Source of the DNA: Brachybacterium sp. P6-10-X1
GTDB taxonomy: Bacteria > Actinomycetota > Actinomycetes > Actinomycetales > Dermabacteraceae
Length of the DNA: 64,000 nucleotides
Reading direction: 5' to 3'
NCBI RefSeq assembly: GCF_001969445.1
Contig: NZ_CP017297.1
Span: 3,534,001 to 3,598,000, forward strand
Below, piece by piece: positions 32,906 through 41,078 of this stretch. Position numbers and translations under genes: made by a program. Each line of letters begins with the position of its first letter. Position 1 is the stretch's first letter. The notes below the pieces were generated by a model. That model had not been told where the DNA came from, did not search any database, and worked only from the letters and a program-made list of their open reading frames with translations.

Positions 32906-34797
32906 TGTCGCGAGAACGCAGGGCCGATGTGACCCTCACAGCCACCGGTGCCCCCATGGTCGAGGGCTCCGCCTGGCACGCTCAGGTGGAGGCCGGGGCG
33001 GACGTCCTCGAGATCGAGGACCTGCAGATCGCCGCCACCGCGGGCGGCCGCCCGGTCATCAAGGGTGTGGACCTCAGCCTGCGCCAGGGCGAGATCCTCG
33101 CGCTGGTGGGGGAGTCCGGCTCCGGCAAGACCACGGTGGGCCTGGCGGCGCTGGGCCACTTCCGCCGCGGGCTGACCCATACCGGCGGGTCCGTCACCGT
33201 GCATCCGTCCAACGCGACCGTCCCGGCGCGGATGACAGATCTGGGCGAGGAGGCGCTGCGGCGTCTGCGCGGCTCGCGGATCTCCTACATCCCGCAGGAC
33301 CCGGCGCTGTCGCTGAACCCGGCGATCCGCGTCGGCGAGCAGATCAGCGAGGTGCTCGAGATCCACGAGTTCGGGTCCGACGACCGCGAGCGGGAGGAGC
33401 GTGTGCGCAGCGTGCTGCGCGAGGTGGGTCTGCCCGATGACGACTCCTACCGGCGTCGCTGGCCCCACCAGCTCTCCGGCGGCCAGCAGCAGCGCATCGG
33501 CATCGCGATGGCGTTCGCGATGTACCCCGACGTGCTGGTGCTCGACGAGCCGACGACCGGCCTGGACGTCTCCACCCAGGCGGTGGTGCTGGAGACCATC
33601 CGCGAGATGACGCTGACGAACAACGTCGCCGGCCTGTACATCACCCACGACCTGGCCGTCGTCGCGGAGATCGCCGACCGCGTGGCCGTCATGCTCCAGG
33701 GCGAGCTGGTGGAGGAGGGTCCGGCGGCCGATGTGCTCGGCGACCCCCGGCACCGCTACACCCGCACTCTGCTGGCGGCGGTCCCGGACCTCGCCGGCAC
33801 CAACCGCATCGGCGAGTTCGAGGCCCGCCGCACGGCGGTCGAGGCCGCCGAGCACGGAGAGGCGACCCAGCGCGGAGAGGCGACCCAGCGCGGAGAGGCG
33901 ACCGAGCGGCGGGAGGCCGACGCCGCGGAGCGCTCAGGCTCCGGCAGCCTCGCCGGGCGCCGTCGGGCCGCCGCGCCCGCTCCGGCCGACGGGACCACCT
34001 CGGCCGCGGCCGGCCCCCGCTCCGCGGAGACCGCACCCGCCGCCGACGAGCCGCTGGTCCAGGTGCGCGACCTCTCGCTGTCCTACGGCGAGAAGCAGGT
34101 GCTCACCAGCGTGGACCTCGCACTGCGCGAATCGCAGTGCACGCTGCTGCTGGGGGAGTCCGGCTCGGGCAAGACCACGCTGTCGCGCGCGATCGCGGGA
34201 CTGCTGGACCACTGGTCGGGACAGGTCACCTACGACGGTGACGATCTGGCGAAGTCCACCCGTCAGCGCACCCTCGACCAGCGCCAGGACATCCAGTACG
34301 TCTTCCAGTCCCCGTTCTCCTCCCTGAACCCGCGGCGCACGCTGGGACAGTCCCTCGCGGTGCCGCTGGAGATGTCCGGGACGCTCGACGCGTCCGGACG
34401 CAAGGAGCGGGTGCGCGAAGCGCTGGACGCGGTGCGTCTGGGACGGGCCTTCTTCGACCGTCGGCCCGGGGACCTCTCCGGCGGCGAGCGGCAGCGCGCC
34501 GCGATCGCTCGCGCGCTGGTGAACATGCCGCGGGTCCTGGTGTGCGACGAGATCACCTCGGCGCTGGACGTCTCGGTCCAGGCCAGCATCATCGATCTGC
34601 TCTCTCGCCTGCGCGAGGAGCGGGGGCTGTCGATGCTCTTCGTCACCCACAACATCGCCCTGGCCCGTCATGTGGCGGAGCGCGTCGCGGTCCTGGACCA
34701 TGGCGTGATCGTCGACGAGGGACTCACGGACCAGGTGCTGGACGCGCCGAGCCACGCCTACACCAAGGAGCTGCTGGCGAACGTTCCGACCCTCTAG
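32905..34797 (+). CDS. Fused ABC transporter ATPase (DppD-DppF type)
   Basis: This 630-residue protein carries two complete nucleotide-binding domains that other systems encode separately. Each has a Walker A GESGSGKTT. The signatures are LSGGQQQRIGIAMA and LSGGERQRAAIARA, and the Walker B motifs LVLDEPTTGLD and LVCDEITSALD. A charged linker of some 65 residues joins the halves and contains three 6-residue repeats encoded by an 18-nt tandem repeat (33855-33908). It powers the upstream permeases. The ATG overlaps the permease stop as TGATG; a GTG one codon earlier is also possible. Confidence 0.92.
   Translation: MSRERRADVTLTATGAPMVEGSAWHAQVEAGADVLEIEDLQIAATAGGRPVIKGVDLSLRQGEILALVGESGSGKTTVGLAALGHFRRGLTHTGGSVTVHPSNATVPARMTDLGEEALRRLRGSRISYIPQDPALSLNPAIRVGEQISEVLEIHEFGSDDREREERVRSVLREVGLPDDDSYRRRWPHQLSGGQQQRIGIAMAFAMYPDVLVLDEPTTGLDVSTQAVVLETIREMTLTNNVAGLYITHDLAVVAEIADRVAVMLQGELVEEGPAADVLGDPRHRYTRTLLAAVPDLAGTNRIGEFEARRTAVEAAEHGEATQRGEATQRGEATERREADAAERSGSGSLAGRRRAAAPAPADGTTSAAAGPRSAETAPAADEPLVQVRDLSLSYGEKQVLTSVDLALRESQCTLLLGESGSGKTTLSRAIAGLLDHWSGQVTYDGDDLAKSTRQRTLDQRQDIQYVFQSPFSSLNPRRTLGQSLAVPLEMSGTLDASGRKERVREALDAVRLGRAFFDRRPGDLSGGERQRAAIARALVNMPRVLVCDEITSALDVSVQASIIDLLSRLREERGLSMLFVTHNIALARHVAERVAVLDHGVIVDEGLTDQVLDAPSHAYTKELLANVPTL
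33855..33908 (+). repeat. 18-nt tandem repeat inside the ABC ATPase linker
   Basis: Three 18-nt units (33855, 33873, 33891) with the consensus CGGAGAGGCGACCCAGCG encode RGEATQ repeats between the two ATPase domains. Being in frame, copy-number change would only lengthen or shorten the linker. Confidence 0.8.
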
Positions 34798-34868
34798 GGG
34801 CGGGACAGGACCACCTGGCCCGAGCGGTCACGGCCGGCCGAGCAGTCAGCGACACAGGGGGAGAGATC

Positions 34869-35984
34869 GTGCCGACATCGCATCGCCCGAGCACGGGCCC
34901 GGACCCGGGCACGGGCCACGACCCGGGCACGGGCTGGGCCCCGGGCACGGGACAGGACCCGAGCACGGGCCCGGGCACCGGCACGGGCCACGACCCGAGC
35001 ACGGGTCAGGGGGGCGTGGAGACCCCGCTGCCCGTGGCCCCGTCGGCGTTCGGGGCCGGGCCCGGGTCTGCGACCGCTCCCCAGGCCCGGAACGAGTCCG
35101 ACGGTGAGCCCGCCTCCGACAGGCCCTCGGCCGACGACGCCGAGGCGGTGCGCGCGCGGGTGCGCCGCTGCATCGCCGACTCGGGTCTGGCGCAGCGGGA
35201 GTTCGCCCGTCGGATCGAGCTGGAGGAGACCAAGCTGTCCAAGGCGCTGCGGGGCACCCGGCGCTTCGGTCCCTCCGAGCTGGTGCGCATCGCGACCGTC
35301 GGCGGAGTCACCGTGAACTGGCTGGTCTCCGGCTCCGACTCCGCCCGTGGCCCCGCCGCCGTACCGGCCGCGGCGAGCCTGCCGCGAAGGGTCCGAGAGA
35401 CCCCCGAGCAGGTGCGCCGGCGCCAGGCCATCGTGGAGGTGGGGTGGAACCTGTTCGCCTCCCGGGGCCTGCACGGCGTGCGGATCTCCGAGATCGCCGA
35501 GGAGGCCGGCGTCAGCACGGCGGCGGTGTACTACTACTTCGCGTCCAAGCGGGAGCTGTTCGAGGAGGCGCTGCGCTATTCGGTCAAACTCGCCTTCGAC
35601 CGGCAGGTCGCGTCCCTGCACCTGGTCAGCGGGCCGCGCGAGCGGCTCGAGCACCTCATCGGCATGCAGCTGCCCACCGAGGGCGCCGGCTCCCGGGAGT
35701 TCTCGATCTGGCTGCAGGCGTGGTCCGAGGTGGCTGTCGGGGCGGGCTCCCAGGAGAACCACGCCCACGCATATCAGCGCTGGTACCGCACCGTCTTCGA
35801 CGTGCTGCGCGAGGGCCAGGAGGCGGGAGTGTTCGTCGCGGACCCGCTCGAGGACCTCGCCACCCAGGTGACCAGCCTCATCGACGGACTCGGCATCAAG
35901 GTGCTGCTCGGCACGCTCGACGTCACCCAGATGCGCGCCCAGATCCACCACTTCCTCGACCGCGTCGTCCTCACCCACCCGTGA
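34869..35984 (+). CDS. Dual-HTH regulator: XRE-like domain fused to TetR
   Basis: This 371-residue protein has three parts. Residues 1-50 are a Thr/Gly/Asp/Pro repeat (variants of DPGTGH). Residues about 90-160 form a Cro/XRE-like helix-turn-helix (GLAQREFARRIELEETKLSKAL). From about 180 on is a TetR repressor with the HTH VRISEIAEEAGVSTAAVYYYF and a ligand-binding helical domain. A full TetR joined to a second DNA-binding domain is unusual. Its place inside the ABC/carnitine array suggests it controls that array, perhaps at the CTTGCGAT palindrome. The GTG at 34869 is chosen because GGGGGAGAGA lies just upstream. Confidence 0.85.
   Translation: MPTSHRPSTGPDPGTGHDPGTGWAPGTGQDPSTGPGTGTGHDPSTGQGGVETPLPVAPSAFGAGPGSATAPQARNESDGEPASDRPSADDAEAVRARVRRCIADSGLAQREFARRIELEETKLSKALRGTRRFGPSELVRIATVGGVTVNWLVSGSDSARGPAAVPAAASLPRRVRETPEQVRRRQAIVEVGWNLFASRGLHGVRISEIAEEAGVSTAAVYYYFASKRELFEEALRYSVKLAFDRQVASLHLVSGPRERLEHLIGMQLPTEGAGSREFSIWLQAWSEVAVGAGSQENHAHAYQRWYRTVFDVLREGQEAGVFVADPLEDLATQVTSLIDGLGIKVLLGTLDVTQMRAQIHHFLDRVVLTHP
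34888..35010 (+). repeat. Degenerate GGGCACGGG repeat at the regulator N-terminus
   Basis: Irregular units of about 18-21 nt built on GGGCACGGG(C) encode a Thr-Gly-Pro-Asp-rich tail of roughly 40 residues. The pattern has no known binding role and probably arose by slippage. Confidence 0.6.
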
Positions 35985-36065
35985 CGGCGCGCCCGCCGCC
36001 GTCCCCGCGCGGCGGCGCCGCGCCCCCGTCCCGATCATCGTCCACACCCAGGAAAGGAACCAACG

Positions 36066-36962
36066 ATGAGCCGCAAGGTCATCCTCACCTGCGCCCTCAC
36101 CGGCGCCGGTGACACCACCTCCAAGAGCGAGAACGTCCCGGTCACCCCCGAGCAGATCGCGGCCGACGCCATCGCCGCCGCCCGGGCGGGCGCCTCCGTC
36201 GTCCATGTGCACGTGCGCGATGTCGAGACCGGGCAGGGCTCTCGCGATGTCGAGCTGTACCGGGAGGTGGTGCGCCTGATCGGTCAGAGCGACGTCGACC
36301 CGGTCGTGAACCTCACCGCCGGCATGGGCGGGGACCTGGTGGTCGACCCGTCGGCCCCCACCCGCCAGCTGGAGGGCACGGACCTCGTCAGCGGTCTGGA
36401 CCGGTTGGCGCACGTCGAGCAGCTGCTCCCGGAGATCTGCACCGTCGACTGCGGATCGCTGAACTTCGGCGAGGGGAGCCAGCTCTACGTCAGCACCCCG
36501 GACATGCTCCGCGAGGGAGCCTCCCGCATCCGGGAGCTCGGCGTGAAGCCGGAGATGGAGATCTTCGACACCGGTCAGCTCTGGTTCGCGAACGTCATGG
36601 TCGCCGAGGGGCTGATCGCCCCGCCGCCGCTGTACCAGCTGTGCATGGGCATCCCCTACGGCGCCCCCGCGAACCCCGGGCTGCTGGACGCCATGGTGCA
36701 CATGCTCCCCGAGGACGCGCAGTGGACGTCCTTCGCGATCGGCCGCGACCAGCTGCGCTGGGTGGCGCAGTCGGTGCTGCTGGGCGGGCACGTCCGCGTG
36801 GGGCTGGAGGACAACCTGTACCTGCGCAAGGGCGTCAAGGCCACCAACGCCCAGCTGGTCGAGGAGGCCGGCTCGATCATCGATTCCCTGGGCGACGCCG
36901 TGGCCACGCCCGACGAGGCCCGTGACATCCTCCACCTCGACCGGAAGGCACCCACCGCATGA
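36066..36962 (+). CDS. cdhC: Beta-keto acid cleavage enzyme (BKACE), probable dehydrocarnitine cleavage
   Basis: This 298-residue TIM-barrel enzyme (DUF849/BKACE) has the metal-binding VHVHVRD (about residue 45), the N-terminal TCALTGAGDT and the later EMEIFDTGQL. BKACE enzymes transfer the beta-keto acid carbon chain to acetyl-CoA. With a carnitine-dehydrogenase-like gene and a thioesterase next to it, the predicted reaction is 3-dehydrocarnitine plus acetyl-CoA giving betainyl-CoA plus acetoacetate. It follows the regulator gene by 81 nt with AGGAAAGGA before the ATG, and overlaps the next gene by 4 nt. Confidence 0.85.
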   Translation: MSRKVILTCALTGAGDTTSKSENVPVTPEQIAADAIAAARAGASVVHVHVRDVETGQGSRDVELYREVVRLIGQSDVDPVVNLTAGMGGDLVVDPSAPTRQLEGTDLVSGLDRLAHVEQLLPEICTVDCGSLNFGEGSQLYVSTPDMLREGASRIRELGVKPEMEIFDTGQLWFANVMVAEGLIAPPPLYQLCMGIPYGAPANPGLLDAMVHMLPEDAQWTSFAIGRDQLRWVAQSVLLGGHVRVGLEDNLYLRKGVKATNAQLVEEAGSIIDSLGDAVATPDEARDILHLDRKAPTA

Positions 36963-37939
36963 GCACCGTTCCCACCCCCGCACCGGACGCCCCCGATCCG
37001 GAGGACGTCACCACCATCGCCTGCGTGGGCATCGGCACCATCGGCGGCGGCTGGGCCGCCTACTTCCTCGCCCGCGGTTACCGGGTCCAGGCCTGGGACC
37101 CCTCCCCGGAGGCGGGCGAGCGCGTCCGAGCGCTGATCGACGCCGCCTGGCCGGCCCTGACCGAGCTCGGGCTCGCCGAGAACGCCGATCCGCGCAACAT
37201 CACGGTGCACACCGATCTCGCCGAAGCGCTCGACGGCGCACAGTTCGTCCAGGAGAGCGCCCCCGAGGTGCTCGAGATGAAGCAGCAGCTGCTGGCGGAG
37301 ATCGATGCGCTCGCGGCCGACGGGGTGGTCATCGCCTCCTCCACCTCCGGCTACTCGATGACGGAGATGGCCGTCCGGGCCGCGCATCCCGAACGGCTCG
37401 TCGTCGGCCACCCCTTCAACCCGCCCTACCTGATCCCGTTGGTCGAGGTGGTCGGCGGTGAGGCCACCGCCCCGGGGGCCGTGGCGTGGGCCTCGGACTG
37501 GTACGAGCGCCTGGGCAAGTCCGTGATCACCATGGACCGCGAGGTGCCCGGTTTCATCGCCAACCGTCTGCAGGAGGCGCTGTGGCGGGAGGCGCTGCAC
37601 ATGGTGGACAACGGCGAGGCGACGGTCGAGCAGATCGACCGTTCGATCACCGACGGCCCCGGTCTGCGCTGGCCCCTGCAGGGCCCGATGCTCACCTTCC
37701 ACCTCGCCGGGGGGACCGGCGGCATGGCCCACATGCTCGACCACTTCGGGCCGTCCCTGAAATCGCCGTGGACCCGGCTGGAGGCGCCTGAGCTGACCGA
37801 GGAGCTGCGCGATGCGGTGGTGGCCGGCTGCGACGAGGAGGCCGACGGCCGCACCGTCCCCGACCTGGTCGCCGAGCGGGACCGGGCGATCATCGCCGTG
37901 CGCACCCTGATCGACCAGCTGCGAGCGGATGCCGCGTGA
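36959..37939 (+). CDS. cdhA: L-carnitine dehydrogenase-like 3-hydroxyacyl dehydrogenase
   Basis: This 326-residue NAD-dependent enzyme starts with a Rossmann motif IACVGIGTIGGGWAAYFLARG (about residues 20-40). It has the carnitine-dehydrogenase-type QESAPEVLEMKQQL and IASSTSGYS, and the catalytic His segment VVGHPFNPPYLIPLVEVVGG. Carnitine dehydrogenase oxidises L-carnitine to 3-dehydrocarnitine. Flanking by a BKACE gene and a thioesterase gene strongly supports that role over generic 3-hydroxybutyryl-CoA dehydrogenase. It overlaps both neighbours by 4 nt. Confidence 0.85.
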   Translation: MSTVPTPAPDAPDPEDVTTIACVGIGTIGGGWAAYFLARGYRVQAWDPSPEAGERVRALIDAAWPALTELGLAENADPRNITVHTDLAEALDGAQFVQESAPEVLEMKQQLLAEIDALAADGVVIASSTSGYSMTEMAVRAAHPERLVVGHPFNPPYLIPLVEVVGGEATAPGAVAWASDWYERLGKSVITMDREVPGFIANRLQEALWREALHMVDNGEATVEQIDRSITDGPGLRWPLQGPMLTFHLAGGTGGMAHMLDHFGPSLKSPWTRLEAPELTEELRDAVVAGCDEEADGRTVPDLVAERDRAIIAVRTLIDQLRADAA

Positions 37940-38472
37940 GCGCGCTGCCGGCCTACCGGACCCCGGTGCGCGAGGAGTGGATCGACTACAACGGCCACCT
38001 CTCCGAGGCGTACTACGTGCTGGTGTTCGGCTTCGCCACCGACCAGGTGATGGAGCGCATCGGGCTGGGCCCCGTCGCACGCGAGAAGGCGGGCGCCTCG
38101 CTGTACACCGTGGAGGCGCACGTGCGGTACCTGCAGGAGGTGCCGCGCGGCGCCGACCTCGAGGTGACCACCACCATCGCCGGGCGGGCGGCCAAGAAGC
38201 TGCACCTGGCGCACGAGATGCGCGTCGGCGGCGAGCTGGTCGCCACCGAGGAGGTCCTGTGCCTGCACGTGGCCGGGGAGCCGGCGCGCGCCACGGCCTT
38301 CCCGGCGGAGGTCGCCGCGCGGATCGCCGAGATCGTGACGCCGACCGACGTGGCCGACGGGCCCGCCGGGGCCGACGGACCTGAAGGGCCTGCCGGGTCC
38401 GACGGACCTGAAGGGCCTGGCGGGCCCGACGGGTCCGCGCCCGCCTGGCTCGGGCGCGCGATCCGGATCTGA
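37936..38472 (+). CDS. cdhB: Thioesterase, probable betainyl-CoA thioesterase, with collagen-like tail
   Basis: This 178-residue hot-dog-fold protein has the typical 4-hydroxybenzoyl-CoA-thioesterase start (VREEWIDYNGHLSEAYYV) and covers the fold to about residue 130. In carnitine breakdown the equivalent enzyme hydrolyses betainyl-CoA to glycine betaine. About 25 residues of Gly-x-y collagen-like repeats (DGPEGPAGS, DGPEGPGGP) follow, encoded by a 27-nt tandem duplication, then a short end APAWLGRAIRI. The tail is unusual for the family. The GTG start overlaps the dehydrogenase stop. Confidence 0.82.
   Translation: MSALPAYRTPVREEWIDYNGHLSEAYYVLVFGFATDQVMERIGLGPVAREKAGASLYTVEAHVRYLQEVPRGADLEVTTTIAGRAAKKLHLAHEMRVGGELVATEEVLCLHVAGEPARATAFPAEVAARIAEIVTPTDVADGPAGADGPEGPAGSDGPEGPGGPDGSAPAWLGRAIRI
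38374..38427 (+). repeat. 27-nt tandem duplication encoding a collagen-like tail
   Basis: Copies at 38374-38400 and 38401-38427 encode nine-residue Gly-x-y blocks, and shorter partial units flank them. The frame is kept. Confidence 0.75.
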
Positions 38473-38537
38473 CCCGCACGGCGCCCCGGCCCGGGCGAAC
38501 CCCGCCTCACCCATCTCGTCCCTGGAGCTGATACCCG

Positions 38538-39692
38538 ATGTCCTCGTCCGCCCCGCTGTCCGCCGTCACCGTCCGCGCCGCCACCGGTCTTCCCGACCAG
38601 GTCATCGAGAGCCTCACCGAGACCTTCGAGCGACATGTCGCCGCGGGGGAGGGCGGAATGGCCTTCTCCGTCCACCGAGGAGGGCAGCCGCTGCTGCAGC
38701 TGCACGGCGGGCGGGCCGCCCCGGACCGCCCGTGGAGCGCGGACACGATGGCGGTGCTGTTCTCCGGCACCAAGGGGCTGACCGCGACGCTGGCCGCGAT
38801 CCTCATCGGTCGCGGCCGGCTGGACCCCGAGGCGCCGGTCGCCGAGTACTGGCCCGAGTTCGCCGCCCAGGGCAAGGCCGACGCCCGCGTCCACCACGTG
38901 CTGGACCATTCGATCGGGCTGCCCTACGTCGACCCCGATCCGAGCGGCGAGGGTGAGCGGCTCGACAACGCCCTGATGGCCGGGCGTCTCGCCGCGCAGC
39001 CGACCCTGTGGGAGCCGGGGACGAAGGTCGCCTACCACGCGATGACCTACGGCTATCTCATGGCGGAGATCCTGCGCCGGGTGACCGGCAGAGGTGTCGG
39101 GGAGCTGCTGCGCACCGAACTGGCCGAGCCCTTCGGCCTCGACGTCCACCTCGGGCTGCCCGAGGCGGAGGAAGCCCGGGTCGCCCCGGTGTTCCGCGCC
39201 TCCGGGTACCGGATCTCCACCTACCTGCAGGACGATCCCGAGCGCCGTGCGATCGTCGACCGCATGTACGGCAGCTCCCTCACCGCGAAGAACCCGAGCT
39301 TCAACACCCGCGCCCACCATGCCGCCGAGCTCGCCGCCGGCGGCGGCATCGGCTCGGCCGACGCGATGGCGACGCTGTACTCGCTGCTCATCGCTCCGGA
39401 CGCCCCCGTCATCCCCACCGACACCTTGGCGACGGCGACGCGCACCTGGTCGCAGGGGAAGGACGCCATCAACGACCGTCCGGTGCGCTTCGGGCTCGGC
39501 TACGAGCTCGACGACCCGATCGGCACCTACGGCCCCGTGCGTCCGGCCTTCGGCCACACCGGTGCCGGGGGCGGGCTGCACGGTGCCTGGCCCGAGCAGG
39601 ACCTGGCGTTCTCCTTCCTGCCCAACGAGATGCGCAGCGAGGACGCGGACCGACGCGTGAAGGACCTGCTGACGGTGCTCGCCCAGGTGTGA
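38538..39692 (+). CDS. Serine hydrolase (beta-lactamase/EstB family)
   Basis: This 384-residue enzyme of the class C beta-lactamase/esterase fold has the nucleophile motif SGTKGL (Ser-x-x-Lys, about residue 75), the Tyr of VAYHAMTYGYLMAE, and the third-motif equivalent GHTGAGG. It has no signal peptide, so it acts inside the cell, unlike true beta-lactamases. Members split esters or D-peptides. As the last gene in the carnitine array it may release acyl groups from imported acyl-carnitines, though this is inference. The ATG at 38538 follows a GGAG site 66 nt after the thioesterase gene. Confidence 0.82.
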   Translation: MSSSAPLSAVTVRAATGLPDQVIESLTETFERHVAAGEGGMAFSVHRGGQPLLQLHGGRAAPDRPWSADTMAVLFSGTKGLTATLAAILIGRGRLDPEAPVAEYWPEFAAQGKADARVHHVLDHSIGLPYVDPDPSGEGERLDNALMAGRLAAQPTLWEPGTKVAYHAMTYGYLMAEILRRVTGRGVGELLRTELAEPFGLDVHLGLPEAEEARVAPVFRASGYRISTYLQDDPERRAIVDRMYGSSLTAKNPSFNTRAHHAAELAAGGGIGSADAMATLYSLLIAPDAPVIPTDTLATATRTWSQGKDAINDRPVRFGLGYELDDPIGTYGPVRPAFGHTGAGGGLHGAWPEQDLAFSFLPNEMRSEDADRRVKDLLTVLAQV

Positions 39693-39823
39693 GGCGATGG
39701 GGTCGGTGGAGAGCGCGCCGAGCGCACGTGCGCCGGGTGGATCTCGACGCCGTCGACGACGAGGTCATCGATCATGCTCTCTCGCTCGGATCCGGCCTGC
39801 GGGCGACGGGCGCGGTGAATCCA

Positions 39824-39829
39824 TAGGAT
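39824..39829 (+). promoter_or_regulatory. -10 box of the ROK regulator gene
   Basis: TAGGAT at 39824-39829 ends 7 nt before the GTG at 39837, matching the leaderless pattern of other genes here. No convincing -35 was seen. Confidence 0.4.
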
Positions 39830-39836
39830 GGGCGAG

Positions 39837-41039
39837 GTGAACAGGACCGGACGGACCCAGCTCATGGAGAGCCAGCGCAACGGCACGGCGTCGGCCATCC
39901 TGCGGACGATCCTGCGCGACGGGCCCGTCGGCAGGAAGCAGCTCGCAGCCGCCACCGGATCCAGCTTCACCACGATCACGAGATCGGTGCGAGACCTGCT
40001 GGAGCGTGGCGCCCTGGTCGAGCGGGACGCGGTGAGATCCCCCGCGGCTGCCGGCCGCCCGGTGCTGCCCCTCGACCTCCCCGGCCCCGAGGTCCTCGTC
40101 GTCGGGACGCATCTGCACCCGCAGCGCACGACCGTCGGGGCCTTCACGCTGCGGGGAGAGCGGATCCATGACGCGGCCCGACCGGCGGGCGGCTCCTCCA
40201 CGGAGGCGAGGGCACGCGACGCCGCCCTCCTGACTCGCGAGGTCATCGACGAGCTGGAGGGATCCGCAGTCGTGGGGATCGGCGTGGCGACTCCGTGGGC
40301 GGAGGATCGTCTGGCCTCGCTCGGGCCCCGACCCTGGGACATCGGATACGACGTCATGACCGAGGCGATGCGGTCGACGACCGGTTTGCCCGTGTGGGTC
40401 GATTCCAACGTCCGGGCCCTGGCGGTGGAGCACCACTGGTGGGCAGGGATGCGGGGGAACGTGCTGACCATCCTCGTCGGACGCTCGATCGGACTGGCGC
40501 AGATGCGCGAGGAGGAGCTGGTGTGGAGCGGCCGGGGCACAGGCGGGATCGTCTCGCACATCCAGGTCCCCGGCTCCGAGCAGCGCTGCGGATGCGGCCA
40601 GGTGGGGTGCATCGCCGCGACCTGCACGGACGACGCGCTGCTCGAGAGGGCCATCGCCACCGGCGCCCTCCCGCCCGGATCCCGGCAGCAGGATCTCCTC
40701 GAGACCGCACCGGAGGATGCGGACCAGCTGACGGCGCTGCGTGCCGGGCGCGTCCGGGAGCTCGGCCTCGTCCTGCCGCCGCTCATCGACCTCGTGGACC
40801 CCGATCTCACGATCCTGCGCGGGACGTTCGGGACCCCGGAGGAGATCGAGGAGTGTCTCGCTCTGATTCGGGGCCGGTACCGGGAGATCGTCGGCCGCGA
40901 TGTGCGGATCGAGCATCGCGCGCCCACGGCGGGCGGGAACTGGGCCCGGGCCTCGGCAGCGCTCGCGGTCCACGGCTACGTGAACGCTCCGCTGCTCGGC
41001 GAGGACCTCGAGGTCGAGTCCGCGACGCCGTCCCCCTGA
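39837..41039 (+). CDS. ROK-family transcriptional regulator
   Basis: This 400-residue protein has an N-terminal winged helix-turn-helix (GPVGRKQLAAATGSSFTTITRSVRDLLERG) and a ROK sugar-sensing domain. The zinc motif CGCGQVGCIA (about residue 255) is intact, but the DxGGT ATP-binding motif is not, so it senses rather than phosphorylates sugars. It is transcribed towards a sulfatase and a sugar-type binding lipoprotein on the other strand and may control them. The GTG at 39837 is preferred because a TAGGAT -10 lies 7 nt upstream; an ATG at 39828 is also in frame. Confidence 0.85.
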   Translation: MNRTGRTQLMESQRNGTASAILRTILRDGPVGRKQLAAATGSSFTTITRSVRDLLERGALVERDAVRSPAAAGRPVLPLDLPGPEVLVVGTHLHPQRTTVGAFTLRGERIHDAARPAGGSSTEARARDAALLTREVIDELEGSAVVGIGVATPWAEDRLASLGPRPWDIGYDVMTEAMRSTTGLPVWVDSNVRALAVEHHWWAGMRGNVLTILVGRSIGLAQMREEELVWSGRGTGGIVSHIQVPGSEQRCGCGQVGCIAATCTDDALLERAIATGALPPGSRQQDLLETAPEDADQLTALRAGRVRELGLVLPPLIDLVDPDLTILRGTFGTPEEIEECLALIRGRYREIVGRDVRIEHRAPTAGGNWARASAALAVHGYVNAPLLGEDLEVESATPSP

Positions 41040-41078
41040 TCGCATCGGACCTCTCCCCGCGGCGGATCCCGGTGCGGA

